Below are positions 1 through 9,156 of a stretch of 64,000 nucleotides of DNA, piece by piece. The stretch spans positions 4,774,001 through 4,838,000 of the forward strand of contig NZ_OX638201.1 of NCBI RefSeq assembly GCF_951805225.1. The letters are read 5' to 3'. The notes under the pieces were generated by a model. It saw only the letters and a list, made by a program, of their open reading frames with translations, was not told the origin of the DNA and made no database searches. Position numbers and translations under genes: made by a program. Positions within the stretch are counted from its first letter, which is position 1. Every line of letters begins with the position of its first letter. The stretch is from an uncultured Flavobacterium sp. GTDB taxonomy: Bacteria; Bacteroidota; Bacteroidia; Flavobacteriales; Flavobacteriaceae.

Positions 1-138
1 CATATTATTAATTGCGCAAAAACCGGTTCTGATGTAATTACTGGTCCATTAAGTGCAATCGAAGGTTTATTAAAACATCCGTTAACGGATATTGGTCTGG
101 CAACTTTCCTTGCAGATTATCAAAAAGGAAATAGTTAG
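1..138 (+). CDS. fsa: Fructose-6-phosphate aldolase / transaldolase-like protein (3' end only)
   Basis: Only the last 45 codons are in the window; the gene starts to the left. The readable C-terminus contains the block CAKTGSDVITGP followed by LSAIEGLLKHPLT and ends in LADYQKGNS. This matches the C-terminal helix region of the small (about 218 aa) FSA/TalC transaldolase family, class I aldolases acting on fructose-6-phosphate or sedoheptulose-7-phosphate. Its place beside an arabinose locus fits a pentose-phosphate role, because arabinose enters that pathway as xylulose-5-phosphate. The link is inferred from position. The catalytic lysine lies outside the window, so aldolase and transaldolase cannot be separated. 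Confidence 0.8.
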   Translation, partial: HIINCAKTGSDVITGPLSAIEGLLKHPLTDIGLATFLADYQKGNS

Positions 139-147
139 AAGTTTTTT

Positions 148-290
148 TTGGCCCACGGATTTGGCGGGTTAAACGGGTTTTCGCGGATTTTTTTTATTGT
201 TTGAAATGTTTTTTCTCTCGCAGATTTAGCAGATTAGGCAGATTTATTTTAGTTCGAGATCCGTCAAATCCGTGAGCAAATAATAATTTG
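148..290. repeat. Intergenic repeat of the 'ATCTGC/ATCCG' family
   Basis: The stretch is built from short reiterated words. On the minus strand these read as ATCCGTG, ATCTGCCTAATCTGC and ATCTGCGAGAGAAA. The same words in the same order (AATCTGCTCAATC..., AATCTGCGAGA) recur on the plus strand near 10840 and 15240, so this is a dispersed non-coding repeat family. No ORF is present. The function is unknown. Confidence 0.6.
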
Positions 291-320
291 TTAGTTTTTT
301 AATTGTAGTTTTATTGAAGA

Positions 321-360
321 AAAAACCCTGAAAGTTTGTGGCTTTCAGGGTTTTGTTTTT
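321..360. terminator. Bidirectional rho-independent terminator
   Basis: A 13-bp stem, AAAACCCTGAAAG paired with CTTTCAGGGTTTT, has a 7-nt loop and ends in a T-rich run on the plus strand and an A run that gives U's on the minus strand. It sits between the converging transaldolase and araR genes and can stop both. Confidence 0.85.
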
Positions 361-375
361 TATAGTGTTTTCCAG

Positions 376-431
376 TAAAAAAGAAAATCTGTGTCAATCC
401 GTTTGATCCGTAAAAATCCGTGGGCTAAACC
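376..431. repeat. Second 'ATCCG' word repeat
   Basis: The words AATCTGTG, AATCCGTTTGATCCG and AAATCCGTGGGC follow one another directly at the araR 3' end. The same kind of text is seen at 26655-26712 and 15440-15495. It is non-coding and probably shares an origin with the repeat at 148-290. Confidence 0.5.
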
Positions 432-435
432 TTTT

Positions 436-1125
436 TTACAAATTCAATACAAAATCATTCAATAATTTCTCTTCGTATTTTTCTTTATTGAATGTATACA
501 AATAAGATCCTTTTCGGGAAGATTGCATGTCTTTTTCATCTAGTTTATTCAGGATTTCCAAAGAATTAATTTTACTGATAAAGTTTCTTTTGTCCAATTC
601 CTTACTTAAAATTGCTTCGTACAATTCTAATAATTGACGCATGGTGAATTTCTCAGGCAACAATTCAAACCCAATAGGTTTTATTGAAGTTCTGTAACGC
701 AATCTTCGAATGGCGTGATCTACCATTTCGTTATGGTCAAAAATTAAGTTTGGCGCATCGGCAACACTGAACCATTGTGCGTGATAATTTTTTATTAATT
801 CGGCATTATGGTTTTCGATATTAATCAATGCATAATAAGAAACCGAAATGGTTCTTTCGACAGGATCACGATCGATTTCGCTGTAAGCATATAACTGCTC
901 CATATAAATATCGTTCAAACCTGTATATGTATTCAAAATTCTGATAGCAGCGTTATCTAATACTTCGTCACGTTTTAAGAAACCACCAATTAAGGACCAT
1001 TTTCCTTTTTCGGGCTCGAAATCTCTTTTAATCAAAAGTATTTTTAAACCTTCATTATCGAATCCGAAAATGATGCAATCTACTGCTAATAAAGCCTTGT
1101 CTGCAGAGCTATAACTGTTTAGCAT
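436..1125 (-). CDS. araR: Nudix-type transcriptional regulator, probable AraR
   Basis: A 229-aa protein with an N-terminal Nudix-like fold (residues about 12-140; core IGGFLKRDEVLDNAAIRIL) and a C-terminal winged-helix part (about 150-229; TMRQLLELYEAIL). The Nudix box is degenerate: the REXXEE glutamates needed for hydrolysis are not intact. That is typical of regulators of the NrtR/AraR type, which use the domain to sense a ligand. In Bacteroides a Nudix-type AraR represses L-arabinose genes and is released by arabinose. Here the gene is divergent from the susC-led arabinan operon. A palindrome at 1180-1200 upstream of its start is repeated at the araB promoter. The ligand and the repressor role are inferred from family and context. 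Confidence 0.85.
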   Translation of the reverse strand: MLNSYSSADKALLAVDCIIFGFDNEGLKILLIKRDFEPEKGKWSLIGGFLKRDEVLDNAAIRILNTYTGLNDIYMEQLYAYSEIDRDPVERTISVSYYALINIENHNAELIKNYHAQWFSVADAPNLIFDHNEMVDHAIRRLRYRTSIKPIGFELLPEKFTMRQLLELYEAILSKELDKRNFISKINSLEILNKLDEKDMQSSRKGSYLYTFNKEKYEEKLLNDFVLNL

Positions 1126-1179
1126 ATGTTTGTTTTTATTGGTAAATATATAAACTTCCTAATTCGTTTCATAATTTTA

Positions 1180-1200
1180 TTAATGTATAATATACACTTA
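1180..1200. promoter_or_regulatory. Putative AraR operator (araR upstream region)
   Basis: The inverted repeat has arms TGTATA and TATACA around a single A and continues to CTTA on the right. It matches 18 of 20 defined positions of an ideal palindrome whose half is TAAGTGTATA. The other good match in the window is at 17603-17623, at the araB promoter. On the minus strand it lies upstream of a TATATTTA -7-like box (near 1141-1150) for araR. Binding is inferred. Confidence 0.6.
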
Positions 1201-1600
1201 TATTAATAATAAGATAAAGTAGTGTTAAAAAAAGAAGCTTTTAAGTTGGAGAAAACCATAAATTTTCTTTTTTCAATCGTTTTCGAGACGAAATTAAGTT
1301 GTTTTTCAGAATAAAATGTAAAATCAGCATCAAAATTTAGCAAAGTAAACAAGATTTTATTTACAATACCAATCTTTTTTTGGTAGTAAAATAGCCATTA
1401 ACGACTTCATTTTTAAGTTTTTTCAATTTTTTTCGAAAGGTGAAATTTTTGATTAAAAAGTTGCTTTTTAGCTAAAAGTGTTGATTTTACACAAATTACA
1501 TTCTAAAAAGGCTATTTTTTTGAAAAATATATTAATTTTTAAATGTTGTTTTCACACTTAATTTATGGGATGCGTTTTTTTTAGCGCTTTTTTTTGCCAT
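1201..1600. other. AT-rich leader between araR and susC, no gene seen
   Basis: This 400-nt stretch is very AT-rich with many T runs. I see no ORF with coding character, no tRNA and no recognisable riboswitch. It probably belongs to the divergent control region. Confidence 0.5.
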
Positions 1601-1604
1601 ATTA

Positions 1605-1673
1605 ATTTGTTTTTAAGGTTTTTTTTTAGTTAAATTTACAAATGTAAAATTAACACTTATAATTATACACTAA
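1605..1673 (+). promoter_or_regulatory. Candidate susC promoter with AraR half-sites
   Basis: ATTTG (1605-1609), 21 nt, then TAAATTTA (1631-1638) resembles a Bacteroidetes -33/-7 pair. Just downstream are two half-sites like the right arm of the araR/araB palindrome: TTAACACTTA (1650-1659) and TATACACTAA (1664-1673). They are in direct orientation, not inverted, so this is a weaker call than the other operators. Confidence 0.35.
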
Positions 1674-1692
1674 CCAACTTAAACAAACCAGT

Positions 1693-4600
1693 ATGATAAC
1701 AAACCAACGATTATTATTTTTTTGCAATTTTTTATTGCCAAAAAAAGAATGGCTTTTAGCATTATTAATGCTACTATTTTCCGTTAATCAAATGTCGGCT
1801 CAAGGCAAAGTGATTAGCGGAGTTGTTACCTCGGCATCAGACAAATTGCCTTTGCCGGGAGTGAATATTATGATAAAGGGAACAAAAACAGTTGCAGTAA
1901 CTGGTTTTGATGGAGAATATTCGATTAAAGCATCTCCAAATGATGTATTAATCTTTTCATTTATAGGATTTCAAAATAAAGAAATAGCAGTAAGTAACCA
2001 ATCTAAGGTTGATGCGACATTAAGCGAAGACACTAATAAACTGAACGAAGTTGTAGTTATTGGTTACGGAACACAAAAGAAATCTGATTTAACGGGATCT
2101 GTAAGTGTTGTAAATCTGGAATCGGCAAAAAAAACGGTTACATACGATGCTGCAAAAATGCTTCAGGGACAAGTTCCGGGAGTTACGGTTCAATCTTCTG
2201 GAGAACCGGGAGGTTTTGTAAATATCAAAATTAGAGGTATAACTTCTTTCAGTAATAACAATCCTCTTTTTGTTATTGACGGTATTATGGTTGATGCTCC
2301 TTATGATTTTGCACCGGGAGAAATTGAATCTATGCAGGTTTTAAAAGACGCTTCTTCGGCAGCTATTTATGGTGTTCGTGGAGCAAATGGAGTTGTAATT
2401 ATTACGACTAAAAAAGGAAAAGCAGGTAAATCTGAGGTTAAATTCAAATCTATTGTTGGACTTCAGAATGTAACTAAAAAATGGGACGTAACGGACCGTT
2501 TAGGATATCAGCAAATTACAAGCGAAGCAGAAAGAAACAGAGATATCAGAGCTGGTGTTCCGGTGAGTATTGCTCCTGGAAATGATCCTACAAGCCCTTC
2601 TTATATTACAAATGTAAACACAGACTGGCAAAAAGAAGCTTTACAAACTGGTGTTATACAAAATCAGACATTGACATTTACAGGTGGCGCAGAAAGTATT
2701 GCTTATAGCTTTAATATTGATTATTTCAAGAATACGAGTTATGTAAAAACGCCACAGGATTATGAGAGATTATCAACAAATTTGAATTTGAATGGTAAAA
2801 AAGGAAAATTCAAATACGGCGCAAAAATCGCTTACACACAATCTGATAAAGAGATTTTTAACGAATACAATGCAGGACAAACTGTAATTAGCGACATTTT
2901 GAATGCGGTACCAACCATGCCGGTTTATGATTCGAACAGACTTGGAGGTTACGGAGGTACAGATAATTTGACTCAAAGAGCGATCTCAATGAACCCAATT
3001 GGATATAATAATTTGATTACCAACAACGGAAAAAGAAACCGTTTTATAGGAGATGTTTGGGGAGAATTTGAGATTGTTAAAGGTCTTAAATATAAATTGG
3101 ATGTGAGTTATGACAGAACCGACTGGGAAAACAGAAAATTTATTCCGCCAAGTGATTTAGGCTGGTATTATATTACTACAAATGACGAAGCTTCTTTGGA
3201 TGTAACTACCGGAAATGAGTTAAGAACTTTTTTGAATAATTTATTGACGTATGAAATCACTCTTGGAAAACACAAAATTGATGCACTTGCAGGATGGATT
3301 CAGGAAAAAAGAGACAATCATAGTTATACTCAAAGAGGTGTAGGTTATACTCCGGGAGAAATCCCAATGCTTCAATATGCAGACGCAAGAAATGCAAGCG
3401 AATATAAATTTACAATTACAGGAGTATCATACATTACAAGATTAAATTATTCTTTTGATGACAGATATTTGTTACAAGCAAATTTCAGACAAGATAGAAC
3501 TTCGCTTTTCAGCGAAAAAAATAATTCAGCAAACTTCTACTCTTTTTCAGGAGGTTGGAAAATTAGCAACGAAAAGTTCTTGCATTTACCATCTTGGGTA
3601 AGCAATATTAAACTTAGAGGAGGTTACGGAACATTGGGTAACAATACAATTCCGCAATATTTCTTTGCTTCGACAGTAAACAGTTTTGCAGGTTACGATT
3701 TTAATAATGCACTTGCTCCGGGAACAACTGTGGTAGCAGCACTTGACCCTAATGTAAAATGGGAAAAAACAACCAGTAAAAACATTGCACTTGAATTAGG
3801 ATTTTTTAATAATGACTTACAATTTACAGGAGAATATTTTATAAAAAAATCAACTGATTTATTATTAGGAGTTCCATTGCCATTTTCTACAGGAGCATTT
3901 CCTGCAAATATCACGACAAATGCAGGAGATATGGAAAATCATGGTTTTGAGTTTACAGCATCTTACAGCAATCACCACAATAAATTCAAATATGATATTT
4001 CTGGTAACGTAGGAACTTTAAGAAATAAAATTACCAAAATTGGTGTTAACGGAAACCCTATTTACGGAGCAGTTTCAAAAACAGAAGTTGGAAGATCTGC
4101 AGGAGAACTTTTTGCTTGGGAAGCGATTGGAATTTTTCAAAATGCAGCTGAGGTTGCAGCTTCGCCAAAACAAACTGGTGCAGCGCCTGGAGACGTAAAA
4201 TTTAAAGATGTAAACGGCGACGGAATTATCACAGATGCTGATAGAACTTTTCAGGGAGTATCAATTCCTAAATATGGTTTTGGATTGAATTTCAGTGCTT
4301 CTTATGAGAATTTTGACTTCTCAATGTTCTGGCAAGGTAGCGGAGGAAATAAAGTTTTCAACGCAATGTACCGCAATTTAATGGCTGGACAATACGGAAA
4401 TCACAGTACAGATGAGTTGAACTATTGGACTCCAACAAACACAAATACAAATGTTCCGGCTCCGGTTATTGGTGATCCTAACGGAAACGGAAGAGATTCT
4501 AACAGATTCATTGAAAGCGGTGATTATATGAGATTGCAAACAATGGAATTGGGTTTCAATATTCCGATGAAGGATAAATTTATCCAAAAAGCAAGAGTAT

Positions 4601-4749
4601 ATCTTAACGGACAAAACTTGTGGACTATTACAAAATACAGTGGATATGACCCTGATTTTAATAGTGACGGATTAATTTCAAGAGGATACGATGCAGGATC
4701 TTTTCCAAATCCAAGAACAATTTCTCTAGGAGTAGAAGTAAATTTCTAA
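1693..4749 (+). CDS. SusC-like TonB-dependent outer-membrane transporter
   Basis: A 1018-aa protein with a signal peptide ending near MSAQG (residue about 36). A CarboxypepD-regulatory-like beta-sandwich follows (about 38-115), then a TonB-box region LNEVVVIGYGTQKK, a plug domain (about 125-245, with the SusC signature GANGVVIITTKKG) and a 22-strand barrel to the C-terminal NPRTISLGVEVNF. It would import oligosaccharides released at the surface, energised by TonB, with the SusD partner as lid. The gene is 30 bp upstream of susD and heads the arabinan operon, so the substrate is inferred to be arabino-oligosaccharide. The length is normal for the family. Confidence 0.93.
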   Translation: MITNQRLLFFCNFLLPKKEWLLALLMLLFSVNQMSAQGKVISGVVTSASDKLPLPGVNIMIKGTKTVAVTGFDGEYSIKASPNDVLIFSFIGFQNKEIAVSNQSKVDATLSEDTNKLNEVVVIGYGTQKKSDLTGSVSVVNLESAKKTVTYDAAKMLQGQVPGVTVQSSGEPGGFVNIKIRGITSFSNNNPLFVIDGIMVDAPYDFAPGEIESMQVLKDASSAAIYGVRGANGVVIITTKKGKAGKSEVKFKSIVGLQNVTKKWDVTDRLGYQQITSEAERNRDIRAGVPVSIAPGNDPTSPSYITNVNTDWQKEALQTGVIQNQTLTFTGGAESIAYSFNIDYFKNTSYVKTPQDYERLSTNLNLNGKKGKFKYGAKIAYTQSDKEIFNEYNAGQTVISDILNAVPTMPVYDSNRLGGYGGTDNLTQRAISMNPIGYNNLITNNGKRNRFIGDVWGEFEIVKGLKYKLDVSYDRTDWENRKFIPPSDLGWYYITTNDEASLDVTTGNELRTFLNNLLTYEITLGKHKIDALAGWIQEKRDNHSYTQRGVGYTPGEIPMLQYADARNASEYKFTITGVSYITRLNYSFDDRYLLQANFRQDRTSLFSEKNNSANFYSFSGGWKISNEKFLHLPSWVSNIKLRGGYGTLGNNTIPQYFFASTVNSFAGYDFNNALAPGTTVVAALDPNVKWEKTTSKNIALELGFFNNDLQFTGEYFIKKSTDLLLGVPLPFSTGAFPANITTNAGDMENHGFEFTASYSNHHNKFKYDISGNVGTLRNKITKIGVNGNPIYGAVSKTEVGRSAGELFAWEAIGIFQNAAEVAASPKQTGAAPGDVKFKDVNGDGIITDADRTFQGVSIPKYGFGLNFSASYENFDFSMFWQGSGGNKVFNAMYRNLMAGQYGNHSTDELNYWTPTNTNTNVPAPVIGDPNGNGRDSNRFIESGDYMRLQTMELGFNIPMKDKFIQKARVYLNGQNLWTITKYSGYDPDFNSDGLISRGYDAGSFPNPRTISLGVEVNF

Positions 4750-4779
4750 ACCGGTTTAACCAATTAAAAACGTATTAAA

Positions 4780-6342
4780 ATGAAATATAAAATATATAAC
4801 TATATAGCAGTTTTCTTTTCACTGGCTTTGGTAACAACAAGCTGCGTTGATAATGAAGATTTGACCCAATTAGACCCAAATAATAATGCAGTCGATTCGT
4901 TTTGGAAAACAGATGAGGACGCAATCCAAGGAGTAAATGCAGCTTACGGAAGTTTATTGACAGATGGAACTTACATGAGAAGTACGCCATTATTATTGGA
5001 CGCAAGATCAGATGATGCACGTACAAACAGTCCTTGGGGATCGATGTATAATGCTGGACATTTTAACTCAAATGTAGCCGATGCTTCAATTTATGGATGG
5101 GCTTTTGAAACGTATTATCAGGGAGTTTACCGCGCTAATCAGGTTTTGACAAATGTACCGGGAATTAAATTTCAAGACGAAGCACTTAAAAACAGAATAT
5201 TAGGACAAGCGTATTTCTTAAGAGGATTATATCTTTTTCACGCCGTTAATATGTTCAAAAATGTTCCGTTACCAACAGAATTAGCCGTTTATTATCCTCA
5301 AAAAACACAAGCAGAAGGTTGGGCACAAGTAATTGCTGACTTTAAAGCTGCCGCTGAATTATTGCCAACTTCATACAGTGGAATTTCTGGACTTGATGCA
5401 GGTCAAAAAGGACGCGCTACAAAAGGTGCAGCATTAGGATATTTAGGAAAAACGTATTTGTTTATAAAGGATTTTACGAATGCAAAAACAACATTCAAAC
5501 AAGTTATCGATTTAGGAGTTTATTCCTTAGTTTCAAACTATCGCGACAACTTCACAACAGCAAACGAAAACAATTCAGAATCTCTTTTTGAAGTACAATT
5601 TAGCAGAGATGCAGGTGGAGTAGATTTAGGTTGGGGAGGAGCTCCGGCATCAGGTTGGGGAAAAACTTCGGCAAGAGCCATAACTTATGCACCAAGAGCT
5701 TTTGGATGGACAGACGTTCAGCCTTCATGGGCATTATTTAATGAATTTCATGACGAAAAAACGAAAACTGGAGAACTTGATCCACGTTTAGACGCTACAA
5801 TATTTTATAATAAACCAGGCGGAATGAAATTATACGGACAAGATTTTGCTACTTTCTATGCTAAAAGTCCGGGAGATTTAAATGATATATTCTGTAGAAA
5901 ATACCAAAATTCAGATGGAGAATTTGCAAACGAATACGACTGGCGTTCCGGAATCAACGAACGTTTGTTGAGATACGCAGATATTCTTTTAATGTATGCA
6001 GAAACCTTAAACGAAACAGGAGATACTCAGGGAGCTTACGGATATATTCAAATGGTAAGAAACAGAGTTGGATTGCCGGAATTATCAACAGCAAAACCAA
6101 ACATGACTCAGGATCAAATGAGAGAACAAATTGGTCATGAAAGATTCTTAGAATTCCCTCTTGAAGGACACCGTTTTGATGATATTCGTCGTTGGGGATG
6201 GTTAGAAAATACTGCAAAATTAGCTTGGTTAAAAGCAAGAGATGCAGAGTTTAATTCTTATACACCAGGAAGAGAATATTACCCAATTCCACAATTAGAA
6301 ATGGACAATAATCCGGGAACAAAACAGAATGACAGTTATTAA
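4780..6342 (+). CDS. SusD/RagB-family substrate-binding lipoprotein
   Basis: A 520-aa lipoprotein with lipobox TTSC (Cys22), then a SusD-like N-terminal TPR region (VDSFWKTDEDAIQGVNAAYG) and a SusD C-terminal region with the typical ERFLEFPLEGHRFDDIRRWG block near residue 455. It acts as the surface glycan-binding lid of the preceding SusC. The N-terminus after the Cys is D/N/E-rich (VDNEDL), which suits export to the cell surface in Bacteroidota. Specificity for arabinan is inferred from the neighbouring GH43, GH51 and GH127 genes. Confidence 0.93.
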   Translation: MKYKIYNYIAVFFSLALVTTSCVDNEDLTQLDPNNNAVDSFWKTDEDAIQGVNAAYGSLLTDGTYMRSTPLLLDARSDDARTNSPWGSMYNAGHFNSNVADASIYGWAFETYYQGVYRANQVLTNVPGIKFQDEALKNRILGQAYFLRGLYLFHAVNMFKNVPLPTELAVYYPQKTQAEGWAQVIADFKAAAELLPTSYSGISGLDAGQKGRATKGAALGYLGKTYLFIKDFTNAKTTFKQVIDLGVYSLVSNYRDNFTTANENNSESLFEVQFSRDAGGVDLGWGGAPASGWGKTSARAITYAPRAFGWTDVQPSWALFNEFHDEKTKTGELDPRLDATIFYNKPGGMKLYGQDFATFYAKSPGDLNDIFCRKYQNSDGEFANEYDWRSGINERLLRYADILLMYAETLNETGDTQGAYGYIQMVRNRVGLPELSTAKPNMTQDQMREQIGHERFLEFPLEGHRFDDIRRWGWLENTAKLAWLKARDAEFNSYTPGREYYPIPQLEMDNNPGTKQNDSY

Positions 6343-6420
6343 GATTTAAGTTTCCAGTCACAGTCGCACTATAAATTGTGATTGAAAACTGAGAATAAGA
6401 ATATTTTTGAATTAGTTATT

Positions 6421-6460
6421 TAATATCATGTGAAGGCTTTAAAATCTTCACATGATATTA
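6421..6460 (+). terminator. Strong intercistronic hairpin after susD
   Basis: TAATATCATGTGAAG (6421-6435) pairs perfectly over 15 bp with CTTCACATGATATTA (6446-6460) around a 10-nt loop. Only a short TCTTAAAAAA follows, with no clear U-tract. It may be a partial terminator or an mRNA-stabilising hairpin that separates susCD expression from the enzyme genes. Confidence 0.6.
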
Positions 6461-6525
6461 TCTTAAAAAACAGAATGAGATTACAATGAGAGAATAATTA
6501 ACACATTCACTAAAAATTATAACAA

Positions 6526-7536
6526 ATGAAAACAATTATAAGTTTGGTTTTATTAGCAGTATTATTAGTAAGTTGTCAAAATGAAGATGTCATAAATCCT
6601 TCATCAGAGGGCGCAACTGCGGTTGCAGGAACTCAAAATTCTCAAATTAAAAGCTCAACAGCAAAAACAGTTACAGGAACCGTTCCTTCGCACGATCCAA
6701 GTACGATTGTAAAAAGCGGAGTCAATTATTACGTTTTTACAACAGGCGATAATATCCCAATGACTTATTCTACAAATTTAACAAGCTGGACTTGGGGAAC
6801 ATCAGTATTTACTTCTACACCAAGTTGGATCACAGGATATGTTCCGGGATTTGTAAAAACATTTTGGGCACCGGATGTAGCTTGGTTCAATAACCGTTGG
6901 AATATGTATTATTCTTGTTCCACTTTTGGTTCTGCGAAATCTGCGATTGGTTTAGTAACTGCACCTTCAATTTCGCAAAGCGCAGGAACAACCTGGACAG
7001 ATCGAGGCGTTGTAGTTTCTTCGTCTTCATCATCGGATGTAAATGCGATCGATCCTTCAATTTTAGTAGACGGAAGTAATGTTTATATGGCTTACGGTTC
7101 TTGGCATGCAGGAATTGGAGTAATCCAAATAAATCCTTCAACAGGAAAAACAACAGGAAGCAGAACAATCGTCGCTGGCGGAAGCAGTGCAAGTTGGGAA
7201 GCACCTTGTTTAATCAAAGAAGGAAGTTATTACTATATGTTCGTCAACAGAGGCACTTGCTGCAACGGCGTAAACAGTACTTATTATATTGTAGTTGGCC
7301 GCTCAACAAGTCCGTTTGGACCATTTGTTGACAAAAACGGAACTGCATTAACAAACGGTGGCGGAACAACAGTTTTAGCAACACAAGGAAATTATATTGG
7401 ACCTGGACATTTATCCAGAATCGTGGGAACTCAAAAAGGATCTGTTCATTATTATGATGGCGCAGACAACGGAAATCCAAAACTAGAAATTGTATATTTT
7501 ACATGGGCATCAGGATGGCCTACACTTTCTTATTAA
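6526..7536 (+). CDS. GH43 endo-alpha-1,5-L-arabinanase-like lipoprotein
   Basis: A 336-aa lipoprotein (LVSC, Cys17) with a single five-bladed GH43 propeller. The three expected acidic residues are visible: base Asp in SHDPST (D57), pKa-modulating Asp in NAIDPS, and acid Glu in SWEAPC. The FWAPDV and YGSWHAGIG blocks are typical of the endo-arabinanase side of GH43. It would cut alpha-1,5-linked arabinan backbones, probably on the cell surface. A Cys-Cys pair (GTCC) follows the acid region, as in the GH43 at 12101. No accessory module is present. It sits 183 bp after susD and 60 bp before a GH51 gene. Confidence 0.88.
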   Translation: MKTIISLVLLAVLLVSCQNEDVINPSSEGATAVAGTQNSQIKSSTAKTVTGTVPSHDPSTIVKSGVNYYVFTTGDNIPMTYSTNLTSWTWGTSVFTSTPSWITGYVPGFVKTFWAPDVAWFNNRWNMYYSCSTFGSAKSAIGLVTAPSISQSAGTTWTDRGVVVSSSSSSDVNAIDPSILVDGSNVYMAYGSWHAGIGVIQINPSTGKTTGSRTIVAGGSSASWEAPCLIKEGSYYYMFVNRGTCCNGVNSTYYIVVGRSTSPFGPFVDKNGTALTNGGGTTVLATQGNYIGPGHLSRIVGTQKGSVHYYDGADNGNPKLEIVYFTWASGWPTLSY

Positions 7537-7547
7537 AAATACTATTT

Positions 7548-7580
7548 AGAGGAAAGTTACACAAAGCTTTCCTCTTTATT
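7548..7580 (+). terminator. Weak intercistronic terminator-like hairpin
   Basis: AGAGGAAAG pairs with CTTTCCTCT (9 bp, 10-nt loop) and is followed by TTATTACTT. It lies in the 60-bp gap between two enzyme genes of the same operon, so read-through is likely. Confidence 0.5.
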
Positions 7581-7596
7581 ACTTATAAAAAACACT

Positions 7597-9144
7597 ATGA
7601 AAAAAGCACTTTTAATCACATTTCTTATTGCCATTTGTAATCAGGTTAGTTTCGCTCAAGGCGGAATTACTGTAGTAACCATAAAAAACAATGCAGATGC
7701 ACCAACAATCAATAGAAACATCTACGGACATTTTGCAGAACATTTAGGACGTTCCATTTATGGAGGTTTTTTTGTGGGAGATACATCGAAAATTCCAAAT
7801 ACAAAAGGAGTTAGAAATGATATTATTAAAGCTTTAAAAGAATTAAAAATTCCAAATCTAAGATGGCCAGGCGGATGTTTTGCTGATACTTATCACTGGA
7901 AAGACGGAATTGGTCCACAACAAGAAAGACCAACAATCGTAAATAAATGGTGGGGCGGAACAACAGAAGACAATAGTTTTGGAACACATGATTTCTTGAA
8001 TATGTGCGAACTTCTTGGAGCAGAACCTTATTTATCAGGAAATGTAGGAAGCGGAACCGTTCAGGAATTGGCTGATTGGGTTCAGTACACAAATTTCAGC
8101 GGTAAAAGTCCGATGAGTGATTTGCGTAAAAAAAACGGAAGAACAGAACCTTGGAAAGTTAAATTCTGGGGAATTGGAAATGAAGCTTGGGGTTGCGGAG
8201 GAAATATGACGGCAGAATATTATGCAAATGAATACCGCAAATATGCAACCTTCATGTCAGATTGGGAAAACACAGGCGGAATTACCCGCATCGCTTCAGG
8301 ATCAAACAGCGCCGATTATAACTGGACAGAAGTTCTAATGAAAAACATTCCGATCAATATGTTAGGCGGAGTTGGAGTTCACCATTATGCAGTAATTGAT
8401 TGGGGTAAAAAAGGTGACGGAGTTAATTTTACCGAAGACGGATATTTCCATACCATGCAATCTGCTTTAAAAATGGAAGAATTGGTAACCAAACATTCTG
8501 CTATAATGGACAAATACGATCCAGAGAAAAAAGTAGCCATGATTGTAGACGAATGGGGAGCTTGGTATGAAGTAGAACAAGGAACAAATCCAGGTTTTTT
8601 ATACCAACAAAACACGATGAGAGATGCAGTTTTGGCTGGAGCAACACTTAATATTTTCAACAATCATTCAGACAGAGTTCGCATGGCAAACCTTGCACAA
8701 TGTGTAAATGTTTTGCAAGCCGTAATTCTAACAGACAAAGCAAAAATGATTACAACGCCAACGTATCATGTAATGAAAATGTACAGCGTTCATCAGGATG
8801 CAAAATTATTACCGGTAAGTTTCCAATCGCCATTGTACACCTTTAATGGAGAAACACTTCCTGCGGTATCAGCTTCGGCATCAAAAGACAAAAGCGGATT
8901 AGTTCATATTTCGCTAGTAAATGTTGACGCAAAAAATAAAAATATAATCGAAATTGATGTAAAAGATCTTGGCGTTAAAAACTTTACAGGAACAATTATT
9001 ACATCGGCAAAATTGCAAGATTACAATTCATTCGATACTCCAAACAAAATTGTACCAACAGTTTTTAAAGGTTTCGAAAACAAAAAAGGAAAACTTGAAA
9101 TCACAATTCCTCCATTTTCAGTAGTTGTTTTGGAAGGAAAATAA
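7597..9144 (+). CDS. GH51 alpha-L-arabinofuranosidase
   Basis: A 515-aa exported enzyme with a signal peptide ending near VSFAQ. The GH51 (beta/alpha)8 barrel shows the acid/base Glu in WGIGNEAWG (E196) and the nucleophile Glu in VDEWGAW (E319). A beta-sandwich C-terminal domain ends in PPFSVVVLEGK. It removes alpha-L-arabinofuranosyl groups from arabinan and arabino-oligosaccharides, probably in the periplasm. Its length is that of the compact GH51 group, without the CBM-like insert of the second GH51 at 15517. Only 12 bp separate it from the next GH43 gene, so the two are co-transcribed. Confidence 0.92.
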   Translation: MKKALLITFLIAICNQVSFAQGGITVVTIKNNADAPTINRNIYGHFAEHLGRSIYGGFFVGDTSKIPNTKGVRNDIIKALKELKIPNLRWPGGCFADTYHWKDGIGPQQERPTIVNKWWGGTTEDNSFGTHDFLNMCELLGAEPYLSGNVGSGTVQELADWVQYTNFSGKSPMSDLRKKNGRTEPWKVKFWGIGNEAWGCGGNMTAEYYANEYRKYATFMSDWENTGGITRIASGSNSADYNWTEVLMKNIPINMLGGVGVHHYAVIDWGKKGDGVNFTEDGYFHTMQSALKMEELVTKHSAIMDKYDPEKKVAMIVDEWGAWYEVEQGTNPGFLYQQNTMRDAVLAGATLNIFNNHSDRVRMANLAQCVNVLQAVILTDKAKMITTPTYHVMKMYSVHQDAKLLPVSFQSPLYTFNGETLPAVSASASKDKSGLVHISLVNVDAKNKNIIEIDVKDLGVKNFTGTIITSAKLQDYNSFDTPNKIVPTVFKGFENKKGKLEITIPPFSVVVLEGK

Positions 9145-9156
9145 AAGATAAAAAAG

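Noticed and set aside
1201..1690. Riboswitch in the long susC leader
   Set aside because: No recognisable aptamer core or expression-platform hairpin was seen; the region is T-rich and likely a plain control region.
6887..7204. Antisense ORFs inside the GH43 and GH51 genes
   Set aside because: Their protein text is low-complexity Leu/Phe/Lys without any domain, while the sense strand encodes complete catalytic motifs.
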